DNA from: Alnus glutinosa
Lineage: Eukaryota; Streptophyta; Magnoliopsida; Fagales; Betulaceae
Direction of reading: 5' to 3'
Assembly (NCBI RefSeq): GCF_958979055.1
Contig: NC_084897.1
Coordinates: forward strand, 21,997,628-22,061,627
Length of the DNA: 64,000 bases
Numbering within the stretch: the first letter of the stretch is position 1; each line of letters opens with the position of its first letter. A program made the translations under genes and the position numbers. Positions 10,788-21,949 of the stretch are shown here, in pieces. The notes below the pieces were generated by a model. That model made no database searches and had not been told where the DNA came from. It saw nothing but the letters and a program-made list of their open reading frames with translations.

Positions 10788-11581
10788 GTAGTCGAAAACG
10801 GTACCGTTTTTCACAAAACGGTACTGTTTTCCACTTAAAAAAATTTGCAAAACTTTTAATAAATTTAAAAATTATAATAATTGAAAACCAAAAATTTAAA
10901 AAAAAAAAAAAAAAAACAAAAACAAAAACAAAAACAAAAAAAACAAAACTTAAGGGATGGCCGGTGTTGCCCAAGGGGCTGGTTGGCCACCCCATTATTG
11001 GCCAAGGGGGTGGCTGGAGCCACCCCTTGGCCGATATAGGGTGGACGAACCACCCCAAATCGGCTTTGGGGGTGGTCCGGCCAACCCCCAAAAGGCCAAA
11101 AAAAAAAAAGGTTTGGGTTTTGGGGGGTGGCTAGACCACCCCCTACGGCCGATCTGGAGGTGGACGAGCCACCCCCAAGGCCTTTGGGGGTGATTCGGCC
11201 ACCCCCCAAAACCCAAAACTTTTTTTTTTGTTTTTGGTTTTTAGGCCTTTTGGGGGTGGTTTCAACCACCCCATACGGCCGATCTGGGGGTGGCTCAAGG
11301 CCTTTGGGGGTGGACTAGCCACCCCCAAAACCTTAACCTTTTTTTTTGGTTTTTTGGCCATTTGGGGGTGGTCGAACCACCCCCAAAGCCGACTAGGGTG
11401 GTTCGCCCACCCTAGATCAACCAAGGGGGTGGCTCCAGCCGCCCCCTTGGCCAATAATGAGGTGGCCGGCCACCCCTTTTGTTTTTTTAGGTTTTTAATT
11501 ATTATTATTTTTATAATTTTTAAGTTTATTAAAAGTTTTGCAAATTTTTTTTAAGTGGAAAACGGTACCGTTTTCCACTAC
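10788..11581. mobile_element. Nested foldback element with GGGGTGG hairpin array
   Basis: The left end GTAGTCGAAAACGGTACCG and the right end (complement GTAGTGGAAAACGGTACCG) are inverted repeats. The inversion extends inward through TTTAAAAATTATAATAATTG-like arms of about 100 bases. The centre (10950-11480) is built from GGGGTGG / CCACCCC modules that pair with each other (GGCCACCCC, GGTGGCTGGAGCCACC, and so on), giving many local hairpins and GC content far above the surroundings. Long frames across it are artefacts of the repeat. No transposase is present. A perfect 14-base-arm palindrome (GCATGCGGTAGTTT) sits just outside at 10754-10782. Confidence 0.75.
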
Positions 11582-12100
11582 ATCATGCATCATGTATATA
11601 TATATAAGGTTAGGGTTTATACATATATTGGTTAATTTAGTGTTATATATAATATATAGGATTAGGATTATTATAAATGGAGTTGTTTAACAAAAACAGC
11701 TTAAATTGGAGCCGTTTTAACAAAAATAGTTCTAATTGGAGACGTTTTAAGAAAACTAAAACAACTCAAATTGGAGCCGTTTTTTGTCAAAACGGCTCCA
11801 ATTGAAGCTGTTTTGTTTTAAAAACGGCTCAAAATCGAGCTGCTTTACAAAAACGGCTCAACTTAGAGTCGTTTTGGTTAAAATAGCTTCAATTAATTGG
11901 AGCCATTTTTGTTAAACTGGCTCCAATTCGAGCCGTTTTAAACGGTTCAAAATAAAGCCACTTTAACAAAATGTCTCAACTTGGAGCCGTTTTAATAGAA
12001 ACGGCTCCACTTAGAACCGGTTTTCTAAAACGGCTCCATTTGAAATGGCTTAAATTGGAGCCACTTTTACCAACACGGCTCCAACGTTTTTTTTGTCGTG

Positions 12101-15055
12101 TTTGCACCTCTATTTAATATGCACACTGATACTTATGGTCGATGGCCATCACAATATGTCTTTACGTTAAAGACGTACGCATATATAGCAGATATGTGTT
12201 TCTGCAAAGGAATTTGAGGATACAAAGCGACAATGTAGGTTCTCTATTTAGATCTTGATTCCAGACAATGGGAGACAAATGACACTTATGGCATGTGCTG
12301 AAGTTGTCATTGAAGCTGAAATTTGCTTTAAGATGTAAAATTGAAAAACCTAGACCCTGAAAGGTGACTGGATACAATGTACATGTGAGTTAGGCATTAA
12401 CCATATGGTTGTAAACTAACCACTGTCTCTACTTTATCACAGTAGAATTTCAAGATTTTAGTGCATGCATGATAGATATGAAGGATTGGTTGTCTTTGGC
12501 TCTTGATTATTGATTGTTGATGGTGTTAATAATCATGTAGTACAACCATTTCACCGACATGTAGTACTACCATATATATATAATTACATTTTTACATGCA
12601 GTATGCTTTATGATTCAATGTTTGATAACTTTCCGCTGTATCTGGCTGGATTTGAAAGAGGGTTCATGAGAGGCTAGCTCATCGCCTATGGTGTACGTGT
12701 ACTTGAATATGTTGTTAACATATAATAGTATCCCATTAGGTGTACTTTACCATGTACATAAAAATTCTCAGGGTAGTGTTCTTACTTTTTCTTCTTTCAA
12801 CATTTTTTTTTTTTAACCAAATTAATAAAATTTGTCAAAATGTAGTCCAAGTCTTCCTCAGGATCTTTGCTATTGCAACATAAGTTAAGATATATTCTCA
12901 TTGATTTGGCAGTTCCAATCAATTATTATATTTTTATTTTTTTAACGATGACTAATTGGATGATTGATTGAGACTGTTACGTTTGTATTGTGAGATAGTT
13001 ATAGAATAATAATAAAAAAATATCCATATTGATTTGTTGTAGTGGTTATTGCGGACTCATTCCCTGATCTTAGGTATTATCAATGCTTTACAACAATGCT
13101 TTAATTTGTGACATTTAATATAAGGGGATTGAGTTGGTTTCGACGGGGCCAAGGAATGTCATGCTTTTTTAAAAGAAAAAATTAAAATAAGATGTACGTT
13201 ATTTGACTTATTTCGTTCTAAACATTGTTAATGGGAGGTTAAACTTATGATATTTGTGAAATTGACATGGTTAGTGTTTAACCTAAGATTTGATTTTACT
13301 TATTTAAAATCATATAGTGCATTATAGGTTGACACATGGTCAAATTATGTATTTTAAGTATCCAACTTTTTTATTAGGACAAAATTTTCCTTTAAATTAG
13401 ATTAGAAGTTTTTTTTTTTTTTTTTTATCAATTCAGTCAATTAAACTAATATATATTTTTAATAGATCGAGCATGTTATCTCATATGTGTTTTTGGCCGC
13501 ATTTAAGTTTAATAAATTGAGTCAAAATAAATTTTTTTCAACTCAATTGAGTGAAAAACTTGGTTGTAAACATTCACTTTGAAAGTTCAACTAACATGGG
13601 AACATGGCCACATCTAAGCATTAATGGCCAAATAAGCTAGGTCAATAACTTAATATAATATTAACCCTTACTCTCTAGTCTCTTCAATGGCCAAAGGATA
13701 TTGACCTTCCCTGTAATTATTATATATATTGGAGACCACTTTAGGAAATGGGAGCCTTTCATTGGCACGTGGCACCCAAAGATTCTATAATTAAACATTA
13801 TGTATTGGAGACCACTTTAGGAGATGGGGAGCCTTTCATTGGGCACGTGGCACCCAAAAATTCTAAACAAGGAAAGTGGGATTGGTGTCTCAATTTATTT
13901 TAAATCCCATGAGACGGCTACGTCATGGCTTAGCTTACCATCTCCACAATAACGGTGGGGGAATGATTGACCAGGTTTCTTAGCACCCTTTTTTTTTAAT
14001 GAGTACTTATCACCCTTTTAATTTGCATAAGTTTTGATGATCAAGACTTAACAAGTTACAAGTTAAGTTTGCATCTTATATCCTGCCCAAAAATCATAAT
14101 ATCTCAGTACAAGTTGTTAGGATTTTAGCGTTACTCTATTCGGTAATCAAAACAAGTGTCGCAAGTCTTTAAACACTTGAGTCTTTTTGGTGAATGTAAT
14201 CTGAAGTTTTGCAAGTTTTAAACTGCCATTGTCAAACTCATCGTGACGGAATTGGTTTAGTGAGCTACTAAGAGCATCGATCGTCAGCACGCTGTCTTGA
14301 CGAGAGTAACCGGTCCAGAAGAGCCACCAATAGTCTCATTAGCTAGGTCGTCATCAACACGTCAGCTCGAGTATGGGGTTGATACAGAGATCGTATCTCC
14401 GTTTCAATTACAATTCCTCTCGGGGCCGACTGAAGCCTAGGAAAAGAAAGAAAAAATGAAAAGTTATATTAATTGCACCCTTAATACAGTTACTAAACTT
14501 ATAGTTTCTCATGAACTTAAAACTAGCATATTGACTAAGTTTGTTCATTAAAATAACTTTTACAACAAAGTAAATTTCATTTTACGCTAAATTATATGTA
14601 CATAAAAAAAGAATTATATGTAGCTCAACACAAAATATGACATATGTTAAAATTAAATGTGTGTTAACAGAGATAGATTTTGCAAGTCATTTGAAAAAAA
14701 AAAATTATATACTTAAATATAAAAATGTCCCACCTAAATTTGTCACCGCCTCAAAATCTATAAATTAAGCCACGCCGGCCTTATCCTTCTTATAATTTGA
14801 ACCATATTTCCTCTCTTTGCCCATAATCATGCATATATAGAGCTACCTACTAATTATTTTATGATCTCTATGAGTGGGAGTTCAATGTTATTCCTTAATC
14901 TTTCCAATAAAGCTGAAACACCGGCCGGGCACGCCTCTTGCCATTCATAGGTGACAACGCACTATAAATCCTTGCACTTTGATGGGCTTTCCAAATTTAT
15001 GGGTTCCCGTACATTTTAATAAATCTTATTACACTCCAATGGTCCCAGCTACTTC
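12101..15055. other. Intergenic region, no gene seen
   Basis: AT-rich DNA with no frame of credible composition on either strand. It holds a direct repeat with CACGTGGC at 13728-13866, a T-run at 13411, and a GC-richer patch at 14240-14450 that I do not recognise. The right part is the presumptive promoter of the 15156 gene. Confidence 0.7.
13728..13866. repeat. Direct repeat carrying CACGTGGC (G-box/ABRE-like)
   Basis: Two copies of a roughly 62-base unit (13728-13790 and 13804-13866) differ by a few bases. Both contain GCACGTGGCACC, a G-box core with an ABRE-type context. They lie 1.3 kb upstream of the 15156 gene. Whether they act on it is unknown. Confidence 0.8.
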
Positions 15056-15070
15056 TCTTCTGTGATTTCC

Positions 15071-15080
15071 TATAAATAGA
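15071..15080 (+). promoter_or_regulatory. TATA box of the 15156 gene
   Basis: TATAAATAGA, a near-consensus plant TATA box, lies 85 bases before the chosen ATG. Transcription would begin near 15100, giving a short leader that contains an AT/GT dinucleotide run. Confidence 0.7.
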
Positions 15081-15108
15081 CACTTTTCTCTCTGCATTTC
15101 TTGCTTCC

Positions 15109-15140
<32 letters not shown>

Positions 15141-15155
15141 ATAGTACTCCCAACA

Positions 15156-15779
15156 ATGGACACTTTACTGAGGATGTTTCTTGTGCTCGTTTTACTTTCC
15201 CACGTGTCAGCATACAAAGTTTGCCCAAAATGTGGTAGCATTGAAGTTCCATACCCTCTAAGCACCGATGACAACTGTGGAGACTCTATGTACAGAGTCT
15301 ATTGCAACAATGGCGTTCTTGAGTTCTTGTCGGGAGGAGGGTTTTACTACAAGATCCTAAGCATTAACCCAACTGCTTATAAGCTTGTCATAAGCCCGCC
15401 GCCAATACAGAAAGACACGTGTTATTCTGCTGATTACACTACTTCGGAGGGATTAAGGCTGGACGACAACTTGCCCTTCAACATATCTACTCATAACACT
15501 GTCATGCTGCTGAACTGCTCGAATAACCTTCTCAGGTCGCCTCTGAACTGTTCTTCGAGCAGCTTTTGCCGGCTGTTTGAGGACAAGGTGGAGGAGGCGA
15601 GTGGGTGTAGGAATACCCTTTGCTGCCATTACTTGAAGGACTCTGCCATGACTTCGCATATGATTAGGGTCAGGGCCGGAGGGTGCAGTGCTTATACCTC
15701 TGTGGTGGATCTGAAGCTTGGAGCTTCTATGGATTCTTGGAACTATGGCATTGAGCTTCAATGGGTGCCCCCCCAATAA
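15156..15779 (+). CDS. Secreted GUB_WAK/WAK-associated-type cysteine-rich protein
   Basis: A single-exon frame of 207 aa. Translation most likely starts at 15156 (MDTLLRM), not at the ATG at 15129, because this puts a clean signal peptide (residues 1-19, LFLVLVLLSHVSA-type core) at the N-terminus and the TATA box sits about 85 bases upstream. The mature part opens with CPKCGSIEVPYPLSTDDNCG, the pattern of the galacturonan-binding domain of wall-associated kinases, and has many paired cysteines. It continues with an LNCS...CRLFE segment and a GCRNTLCCHYL cluster typical of the WAK-associated C-terminal region. There is no membrane span or kinase domain, so it should be an apoplastic, possibly pectin-binding, small protein. 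Several N-x-S/T sites (FNIS, LNCS) suggest glycosylation. Its 3' flank is duplicated at 1-375, pointing to a tandem paralogue. Family assignment is firm; function is inferred. Confidence 0.88.
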   Translation: MDTLLRMFLVLVLLSHVSAYKVCPKCGSIEVPYPLSTDDNCGDSMYRVYCNNGVLEFLSGGGFYYKILSINPTAYKLVISPPPIQKDTCYSADYTTSEGLRLDDNLPFNISTHNTVMLLNCSNNLLRSPLNCSSSSFCRLFEDKVEEASGCRNTLCCHYLKDSAMTSHMIRVRAGGCSAYTSVVDLKLGASMDSWNYGIELQWVPPQ

Positions 15780-15973
15780 CAAACTTGGAATGAAAAACGT
15801 ACGTACGTAGTTGCCAAGCCACAAGGTCTGCTAGTTTTGTAGGTTTTTGCAAATCTTCGGTGTTTGATGTGTTGCTCGTTTGTGTACACGTTGCTTGTTT
15901 CCACTTGCTCGGCATGTATTCCTCAATTTTCATGTATTTTTAATTCTAATGTTATTATTATGCATTAAATGTT

Positions 15974-16318
15974 TTGTGTGCTAAATCACTCCTAATCCAC
16001 CCCGTAATTATTGGCTTTTAACTGCTAAACACAAGTTTTTTTTTTAAATAATAATAATTAAACTCAAGGCCTCTAGCGAAAAAATTATTAGAGATCTTAT
16101 GTCCAAAAATAAACTACTTAAATTGCAAGATTAGGAAAGAACTTTAGCTATTTTTTCACTGAAAACAATCTTGACCATTTATTTTTACACACTAGGATCT
16201 CGAGTGATTTTTTCAAAGAAATGGCGAACATCAAGGCCGGCTATTCTCTTTAACTCTCATCCTCAAGTTACCGTGATGTCAATATTTACAAAGCTTAATC
16301 ACATAGCCAAAAGGGTTT
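15974..16318. repeat. Duplicated gene-flank segment, copy 2
   Basis: Matches 1-375 from TTGTGTGCTAAATCACTCCT through CATAGCCAAAAGGG, then both copies run into T-rich DNA and diverge. It follows the 15156 gene by 195 bases. Confidence 0.85.
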
Positions 16319-16591
16319 TTTTTTTTTTTTTTTTTTTGAGCTTTCTAATTATTTAATTATCACTTCTAATAACCCCGCTTGACCAGTACTGGGCCACAAT
16401 TGTCAACAAGCCCAATAATTCTTCACGAACATGAGGTGGGCCATCGTTGGGCCATCTGGATATTACGACGATTCGGCCTAAGATATGTAAGGTCTGCAAC
16501 CAATTCCCATACATATCCAAGACATTCAAGAGAAGGTCTGTATGTTAAAAAGAAGTGCTCCCAATCATTGCTATTTGACTAATTTTATGTG

Positions 16592-16631
<40 letters not shown>

Positions 16632-17718
16632 CCTGGCAGCACATGATGATGTCTCAATAGTAGCTAACATGGAAAATCCAATTTCCACAACAGCTAAAAA
16701 GAAAAGGGAATCTTTATAAAATGTACTTGGACTTATTGTCAAGAGGTTCATGCAGCTTCTACAAATTGAGCCCTACAAACTTTTGACAAAAGATGGCAGA
16801 CTATCGCATGCTTTACTTTTGTTATTTTTTGACTTTTTTTTTCAATTCATTCTTTATGGAGACATCCTTGTGAATAACATGTTTTTCTGCTTTCCTCTAT
16901 TAACCTTTCAACTTGTCATTTAGACTCCTCCCTCATCTCTTAATCCAAGGGTAAGCCAAGAACTATCCATCTTCGGCTGTAATATTCTTATTTTATGCAT
17001 GCCTCATAACATCTATACTACTAGAATAAACCTCAAACCCAAAAGTCCTGATTTGCTTTTTAGTAATATTCATCTGCACCCCCATTTATTGGCTAACGTG
17101 ACGAATATTAAGTTAAAATAATGCTACTATGCACACTCAATTATCGGCTGACTTAACATGTATTAAGTTAAAGTAATGCCACTCTTCACACTTATTTTAC
17201 ATTAACATTGACTGACATAAAGTGTTTTAAATGATTACTCATATTAATCACTTCAAAAAAAAAAAAAGTTACTTACAATACGTCACGTCAACCGGTATGA
17301 AATAGAAATGATAAATGAGTAAAGAATACCATTGCTCTTTAATTTGCTTTCCTTTTATTTTTGTTTTTTTTGTTTTGTTTTTTTTTTTTTTTGAAGTGTC
17401 AAGTATGAAAAGCTACTTAAAAACACACCAAATCAGCAAGTGTAAAAAGAGTAACATTACACTATGCTGATTACTAGAAGATATGCTCAACTGGAAATGG
17501 CGTGAGTGGGACACCTAGAACAAATATTAACCATGTATTATCATCATAAGAGAATAAAACAACCAGGAACTTGTACTGTGCTTCCAATTGATGCTGTTTG
17601 ACAAATGATAAGCAGGAACAGCTGTGCACCAAGTCAGTCCTGGTTTATAAAGGACAGCCAATATTTGTCAACACCTTACTCTGTATAATGCGTGTAGCAT
17701 TCTCAATAAAATATCATG
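16319..17718. other. Intergenic region, no gene seen
   Basis: Begins with a T-run and includes a longer T-run at 16587-16631. Between them (16380-16560) is a GGGCC/GGCCCA-rich patch resembling promoter DNA, but no frame follows. The rest is AT-rich spacer. Confidence 0.7.
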
Positions 17719-17898
17719 AGAAATGTTAGGGGTACCAAATCTTTTACCAATAGATTAGTATCAAGATGATGTGGAGTTTTTTCATTGGAAATGATCAAAA
17801 CAATTAATAAAAAAAATTGCTACAAGTTCTAATAAATAAGCTCCACATTATCTTGGTAATAATCTCTTAGTAAAATATTCGGTACCTCTAGCATTTCT
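17719..17898. mobile_element. MITE with long inverted repeats
   Basis: The left arm (GAAATGTTAGGGGTACC, then AAATC...CCAATAGATTAGTA, GATGATGTGGAG) is the inverted complement of the right arm (CTCCACATTATCTTGG ... GGTACCTCTAGCATTTC). The arms are about 70 bases with a 40-base AT-rich loop. Non-coding. A degenerate relative lies at 22845-22990. Confidence 0.8.
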
Positions 17899-18275
17899 TA
17901 AATATCATTGCGAAATCAAATTTAAAGTAAAAACACATCTGCCATAACAACAAGAAGAAAACGCTGCGGCAACATAACTTATCATTACGCAATCTTTGTT
18001 TTACTTACAAATTCAAGCTGTTAGTAATCAAACTATCACAAACATATCTAATAGATAGCATGTCCGTCCTCTGTCAGTCAGTCCAACAGCTGAGCACAAA
18101 CAGACTTGACACAAACTTTTCATAATCTCCAAAACACCTACTCTCTGTATCTCTACCTCATCTCTTACACACATCTATAACAACAATTTCGAATAGGAAA
18201 ACCAAGCATGCTCACACTGCCAGAGAAAAAATATATATCAACATTTACTAATTTACCAGATAAATTACAATGAGG

Positions 18276-18749
18276 TCACTGTGGGTCTGCTCGCCTTTTT
18301 CCTTCCATGGCATCTTTCTTCTTCCAACAATTAGTGCAGAGGAAGGGGCCTTCCCATGGTTTTGATGCTGGTGAGAAGAAAGGCCCTGAATTTACTGATA
18401 ATCCATCACCAGGGGGTTGATCCACTTGGCAGACTGCACACCGGACAAGCCCAGACCTCGCACTCAGAGGAAAATCCTTACCCAGCCTGCATTTCCATTG
18501 AAACGAAGAGGAACTAAGGACTACACCAAGATGACAGAACCTAAGAACCCCCTTTTTATTTATTTTAAACATGCAGCCGCATCATTATAAAGTCAAGGAT
18601 AATAAAACCTATGTTATCGAACAATAGGAAGAAGTAATTTGGCCTTGATTTGACTAATGATGACTATTAAGCCATGTGCTTAGTAGCCATACATCCAACT
18701 GTGGGAGGAAATTGCATGTAACCATTTATTCAACAGGTTCTGGATTCAA

Positions 18750-18804
<55 letters not shown>

Positions 18805-20708
18805 CAGGCGCAGCAGGAGAATCCAATAAGATGGCTCAATATCCTGCTCTATGGACTGTCGTAAATGAGTTCTATAACCATGACGGTAGCATAGTTTAGT
18901 GATGTTAAATTAGGAACACTAATAAATACCTTTCTGCGAGCATTGCAGAACCCTCTTCAAACAACTCCTCCACGACCCCAACAGTCGAACGCTTGCTTGG
19001 TGATTTGTTCATAGAATTCTGATATTTCTTCCCAAACACTAGTGAACTGAACATGTTCTGTTTCTTCCTTGGTGTTAGCGGTAAAACAGGATGGTCACAT
19101 GGGATAATGTCGACAACAAGGCAGGTTGTATCATCCTTCAGGCCCCTTGACCTCAGAGCCTCCTAAATAATGGAACATTTTTTTTTAGAAGTAACAATGG
19201 CACAAATAAGCATTAAGCCACACAAAGTTAAATTTAAGTATCATCTTGGACTTGAAAGAAGAATTCAGTTCTAGACACCACCTTCACAACAAGCTTTGCA
19301 GCAAGCTCTGCAGGTAAACCTCGACAAGACTTGGCAGCCATATCAGAAGATAAAGCATCCCAGATACCATCAGAAGCAATTATAAGTCTTCCTCCAGCAT
19401 TTGAAAGCTAAACAACCAGAAAAAGGTTTTTCAACATCAGAATGCATTACCAAATATGCAAATAAAACCATCACCAATAAGACATAACGAGCTCACTTTC
19501 ACTTGCTTAACATGAGGTACTGGGACGATGAATTCTCCAACATCTGTGTCACCAATTGACCTAGAAAGGCATAATCCACCAGGCCAGCAGCGGAGGGGGC
19601 CAACCTATGAACCATATACAGATTGCCAGTAAGATAGGAGAATGACATATAATGCATAAGAGCTTCTTGCTTCTGCGAGTAGCATGCTGAACATATATAA
19701 TCAAATTATACCTCATTTCCCCCAAATACGTTGAGCCTTCCTACTTCACCCCCACTAGCAGTGACACGCTCTCTCTCTTCTGCATTCTCTTCCAGCCTGT
19801 GATCAACGGTCAAGAGAGAAACCACACCGCCTTGGGTGTCCAATATGCATCGCGAATCACCAACAGATGCAACAGTGATAGTCCAACCATCGATCACAAC
19901 AAATGTAACTGTCGTCCCAGAAGTCTCTCCTGTCATTAAATATCCAAATGTAAAATATATGAACCCAAAAGAAAAGGCCAAAAATAAAAAACATATAAAT
20001 GTAATAACAAAATGGGGTGCTCACCTTTCTGCTGAAATTCTATATCAGTTTTCACAAAACCTGCAACTAGCGCCCGGGGAAGGGTTTGAAGCCACTCATC
20101 CCTATTGATTCCTTGAGGAATCGCACTTAAAACATTAGCCAATAAATTCTCCTTTGCAAAGATAGCAGCTGATATACCATTATGCCCATCAAAAATCTGC
20201 CAAGTAAGAATTCCAGTGGGTATTATAACCATTAGGGAGTTATAGTGATGCTCCACTTGGTCGCTGAGAAAAGGAAGGAAAAGATAAGAAACAAAATTTT
20301 TTCAAAGTTGAATTGAAATTTCCCACTGTTGAGACTTGAAAACCAAGAACTCTATTCAACAGAACCAACTTCAACCAGAAACTCGGTTTTGAAATTCACA
20401 TAATCTTTTCTCAGTTTTTCTTAGTAACCAGATGGGCGGTATTTAATTATTGCTTAGAGTTCATGAGTTTATATATGTATACGGAAAGGAAATAATACCG
20501 CAAAAACAGAAAATGATGTCGACAGATTCCCAGGAACCCACTGGCAATCAGGTTTTATTAGGAAGTAATCCTCTCCTTTCTTTGCCAAAGCTGCCTGTCC
20601 ATACTTCACGAAAGGTTTCTCAACCTTCTCGTTCCTAAGCTCACGACCAATCAGAGTCGCGAGCGGAACAAGAGGAGGCCTCATCCTCGACACTTCAACT
20701 TGGCTCAT
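18276..20708 (-). CDS. Protein phosphatase 2C, PP2C15-like (7 exons)
   Basis: Exons, minus strand: 20708-20499, 20196-20025, 19929-19712, 19604-19497, 19407-19282, 19162-18930, 18486-18276. Joined they give 425 aa with correct phases and GT-AG introns. It is a Mg/Mn-dependent Ser/Thr phosphatase. PP2C blocks in order: GQAALAKKGEDYF (residues 38-49), FDGHNG (72-77), SGTTVTFVVIDG (131-142), VASVGDSR (147-154), LSRSIGDTDVG (213-223), IIASDGIWD (245-253) and LKDDTT (286-291), so the metal-binding aspartates are present. The glycine of the usual DGHGG motif is N76, as in the Arabidopsis PP2C5/12/15 subgroup, which this protein resembles throughout (PLATLIGRELRNEKVEKP near the N-terminus). A C-terminal extension carries CAVCQ and CTNCWKKKDAMEGKR, a possible zinc-binding tail. 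The start is the ATG at 20708, a few bases after a probable 5'UTR intron acceptor. Confidence 0.93.
18752..18801. repeat. (TA)n microsatellite in PP2C intron 6
   Basis: About 25 TA units within the last intron of the phosphatase gene (18487-18929). Likely length-polymorphic. Confidence 0.95.
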
Positions 20709-21777
20709 CTTAGTCTACGTTTCAGCATTTCCAAGACCCCAATGCCAAAAACCTAATCATCAAAATCAATGATTTAGGTTGTATTCCGCAACTTCATCAC
20801 TTAGATCATAAACAGGCATAAAAATATGCACGTACCTCAACCCAATTATCTAAAACTTCCATGCACAAAAGTTAATACCATATTATTTTAAATTACGCAC
20901 CAAATAAAACTACAACTTGCCATTTAATAAAAAATTTCTCACATAATTTCTCATATCCAAACAAAAAATACAAAGCAGGCAATTATTCCGTACAAATCTA
21001 AATATCCTAAAGTACCATTTCAGTAATCAGAAAAATACATTACACTAGACGGTAAACAGAAATCGAAATAACCCTCAAAATGTACAAAAGAAGCTCTGAT
21101 GCTACCAAATCTATGGGCCAATGGCATTTCTTACCTTCATACAAAACACCAACCAGTCAAACACAATCACCCGAACCCCACATTCCAATCCCCAAAAGAA
21201 AAAAAGAAAAAAAAAAAACGCCCCACTTAAAACACACAAATCTCCACCAACTGATCTGATTTCTTCCCATAGCAACTCAGTACAAATAGTCAGTTCCATG
21301 CCTAAGCAATAAACCTAATGCAAATCAAATAATACCAAAATGCGCCAAAAAAAAAAAAAAAAAAACAACAAAACTAGCTCATATCAAAAACCTAATCCAA
21401 CAAGACCAACCCATTCAATCTATTTCACACAGTTTCACTCAACTAATTCACATACAACTAACTACCAAAAATCTCCACCAACCGATCTCAATCTTTTCGT
21501 TCTTTCCCCACATTGAGCTAAATTCGAACTAAAAGTGGCAATAATAGTTTAAAAAATGTGAAAATTACAAGAAACAAAATTAAAAGCCATAAACTCACAG
21601 TTTTAGCTGTAGATCAGGCCGAGAGGATCGGACATTGAACAGAGCCGCGAGCCCTTCTACAAGGCCTGCATTTCTGGACCTCGATCAGGTGCTCAAAAAC
21701 CCTGAAAAACTTTGTGTGCGCGTGAGAGAGAGAGAGGCTCACAGGGTTTTCTGTGATTTGATTGGAAGAGAAATCTC

Positions 21778-21814
<37 letters not shown>

Positions 21815-21900
21815 TGTGTGAGGAGGGTGAGTGTTTTTCTTAGAGAGAGAGAACGCGGAAAAGGCGATGATTTTTTGGACGAAGTTCTGTTTGATAATGA
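20709..21900 (-). promoter_or_regulatory. PP2C 5' leader with probable UTR intron and CT-rich start region
   Basis: Upstream of the ATG the minus strand reads GCTGAAACGTAG then ACTAAGATG, a good acceptor. About 890 bases further up, GATCTACAGCTAAAACT is followed by GTGAGTTTATGG, a good donor (near 21598). The leader exon (about 21600-21900) includes a (CT)n tract on the sense strand (GA on plus at 21781-21812), common in plant 5'UTRs. Transcript evidence would be needed to fix the ends. Confidence 0.5.
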
Positions 21901-21949
21901 CATTTATGTCCTAATCTTCGTTGTAAACGGAGGAAAGCTCAGATGATAG

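Larger units (their letters stand above)
9365..12100. mobile_element. CACTA-like composite with AAACGGCTCCAATT subterminal array
   Basis: Both flanks carry many copies of a 14-18 base motif (AAACGGCTCCAATT and its complement): a few at 9870-9940 and roughly 15 at 11680-12090. The right edge reads GTTTTTTTTGTCGTG, a degraded form of the CACTA end TTTTTTGTAGTG. The left edge is not found. The interior holds a GA microsatellite (9722-9769), AT-rich DNA, a GATCGATC-rich block and a nested foldback element. No transposase is visible. The boundaries are approximate. Confidence 0.5.

Noticed and set aside
10865..11554. Several overlapping frames rich in Pro-Pro-Lys and Gly-Gly on both strands
   Set aside because: All arise from the self-complementary GGGGTGG module array; frames on both strands look alike, as expected for a palindromic repeat.
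15129..15155. Upstream ATG of the secreted-protein frame (MCVCIVLPT...)
   Set aside because: It falls in the GT repeat of the leader and would put nine unlikely residues before a clean signal peptide; ATG 15156 is preferred.
19836..20108. Plus-strand 90-codon frame
   Set aside because: Antisense shadow of PP2C exons 2 and 3.
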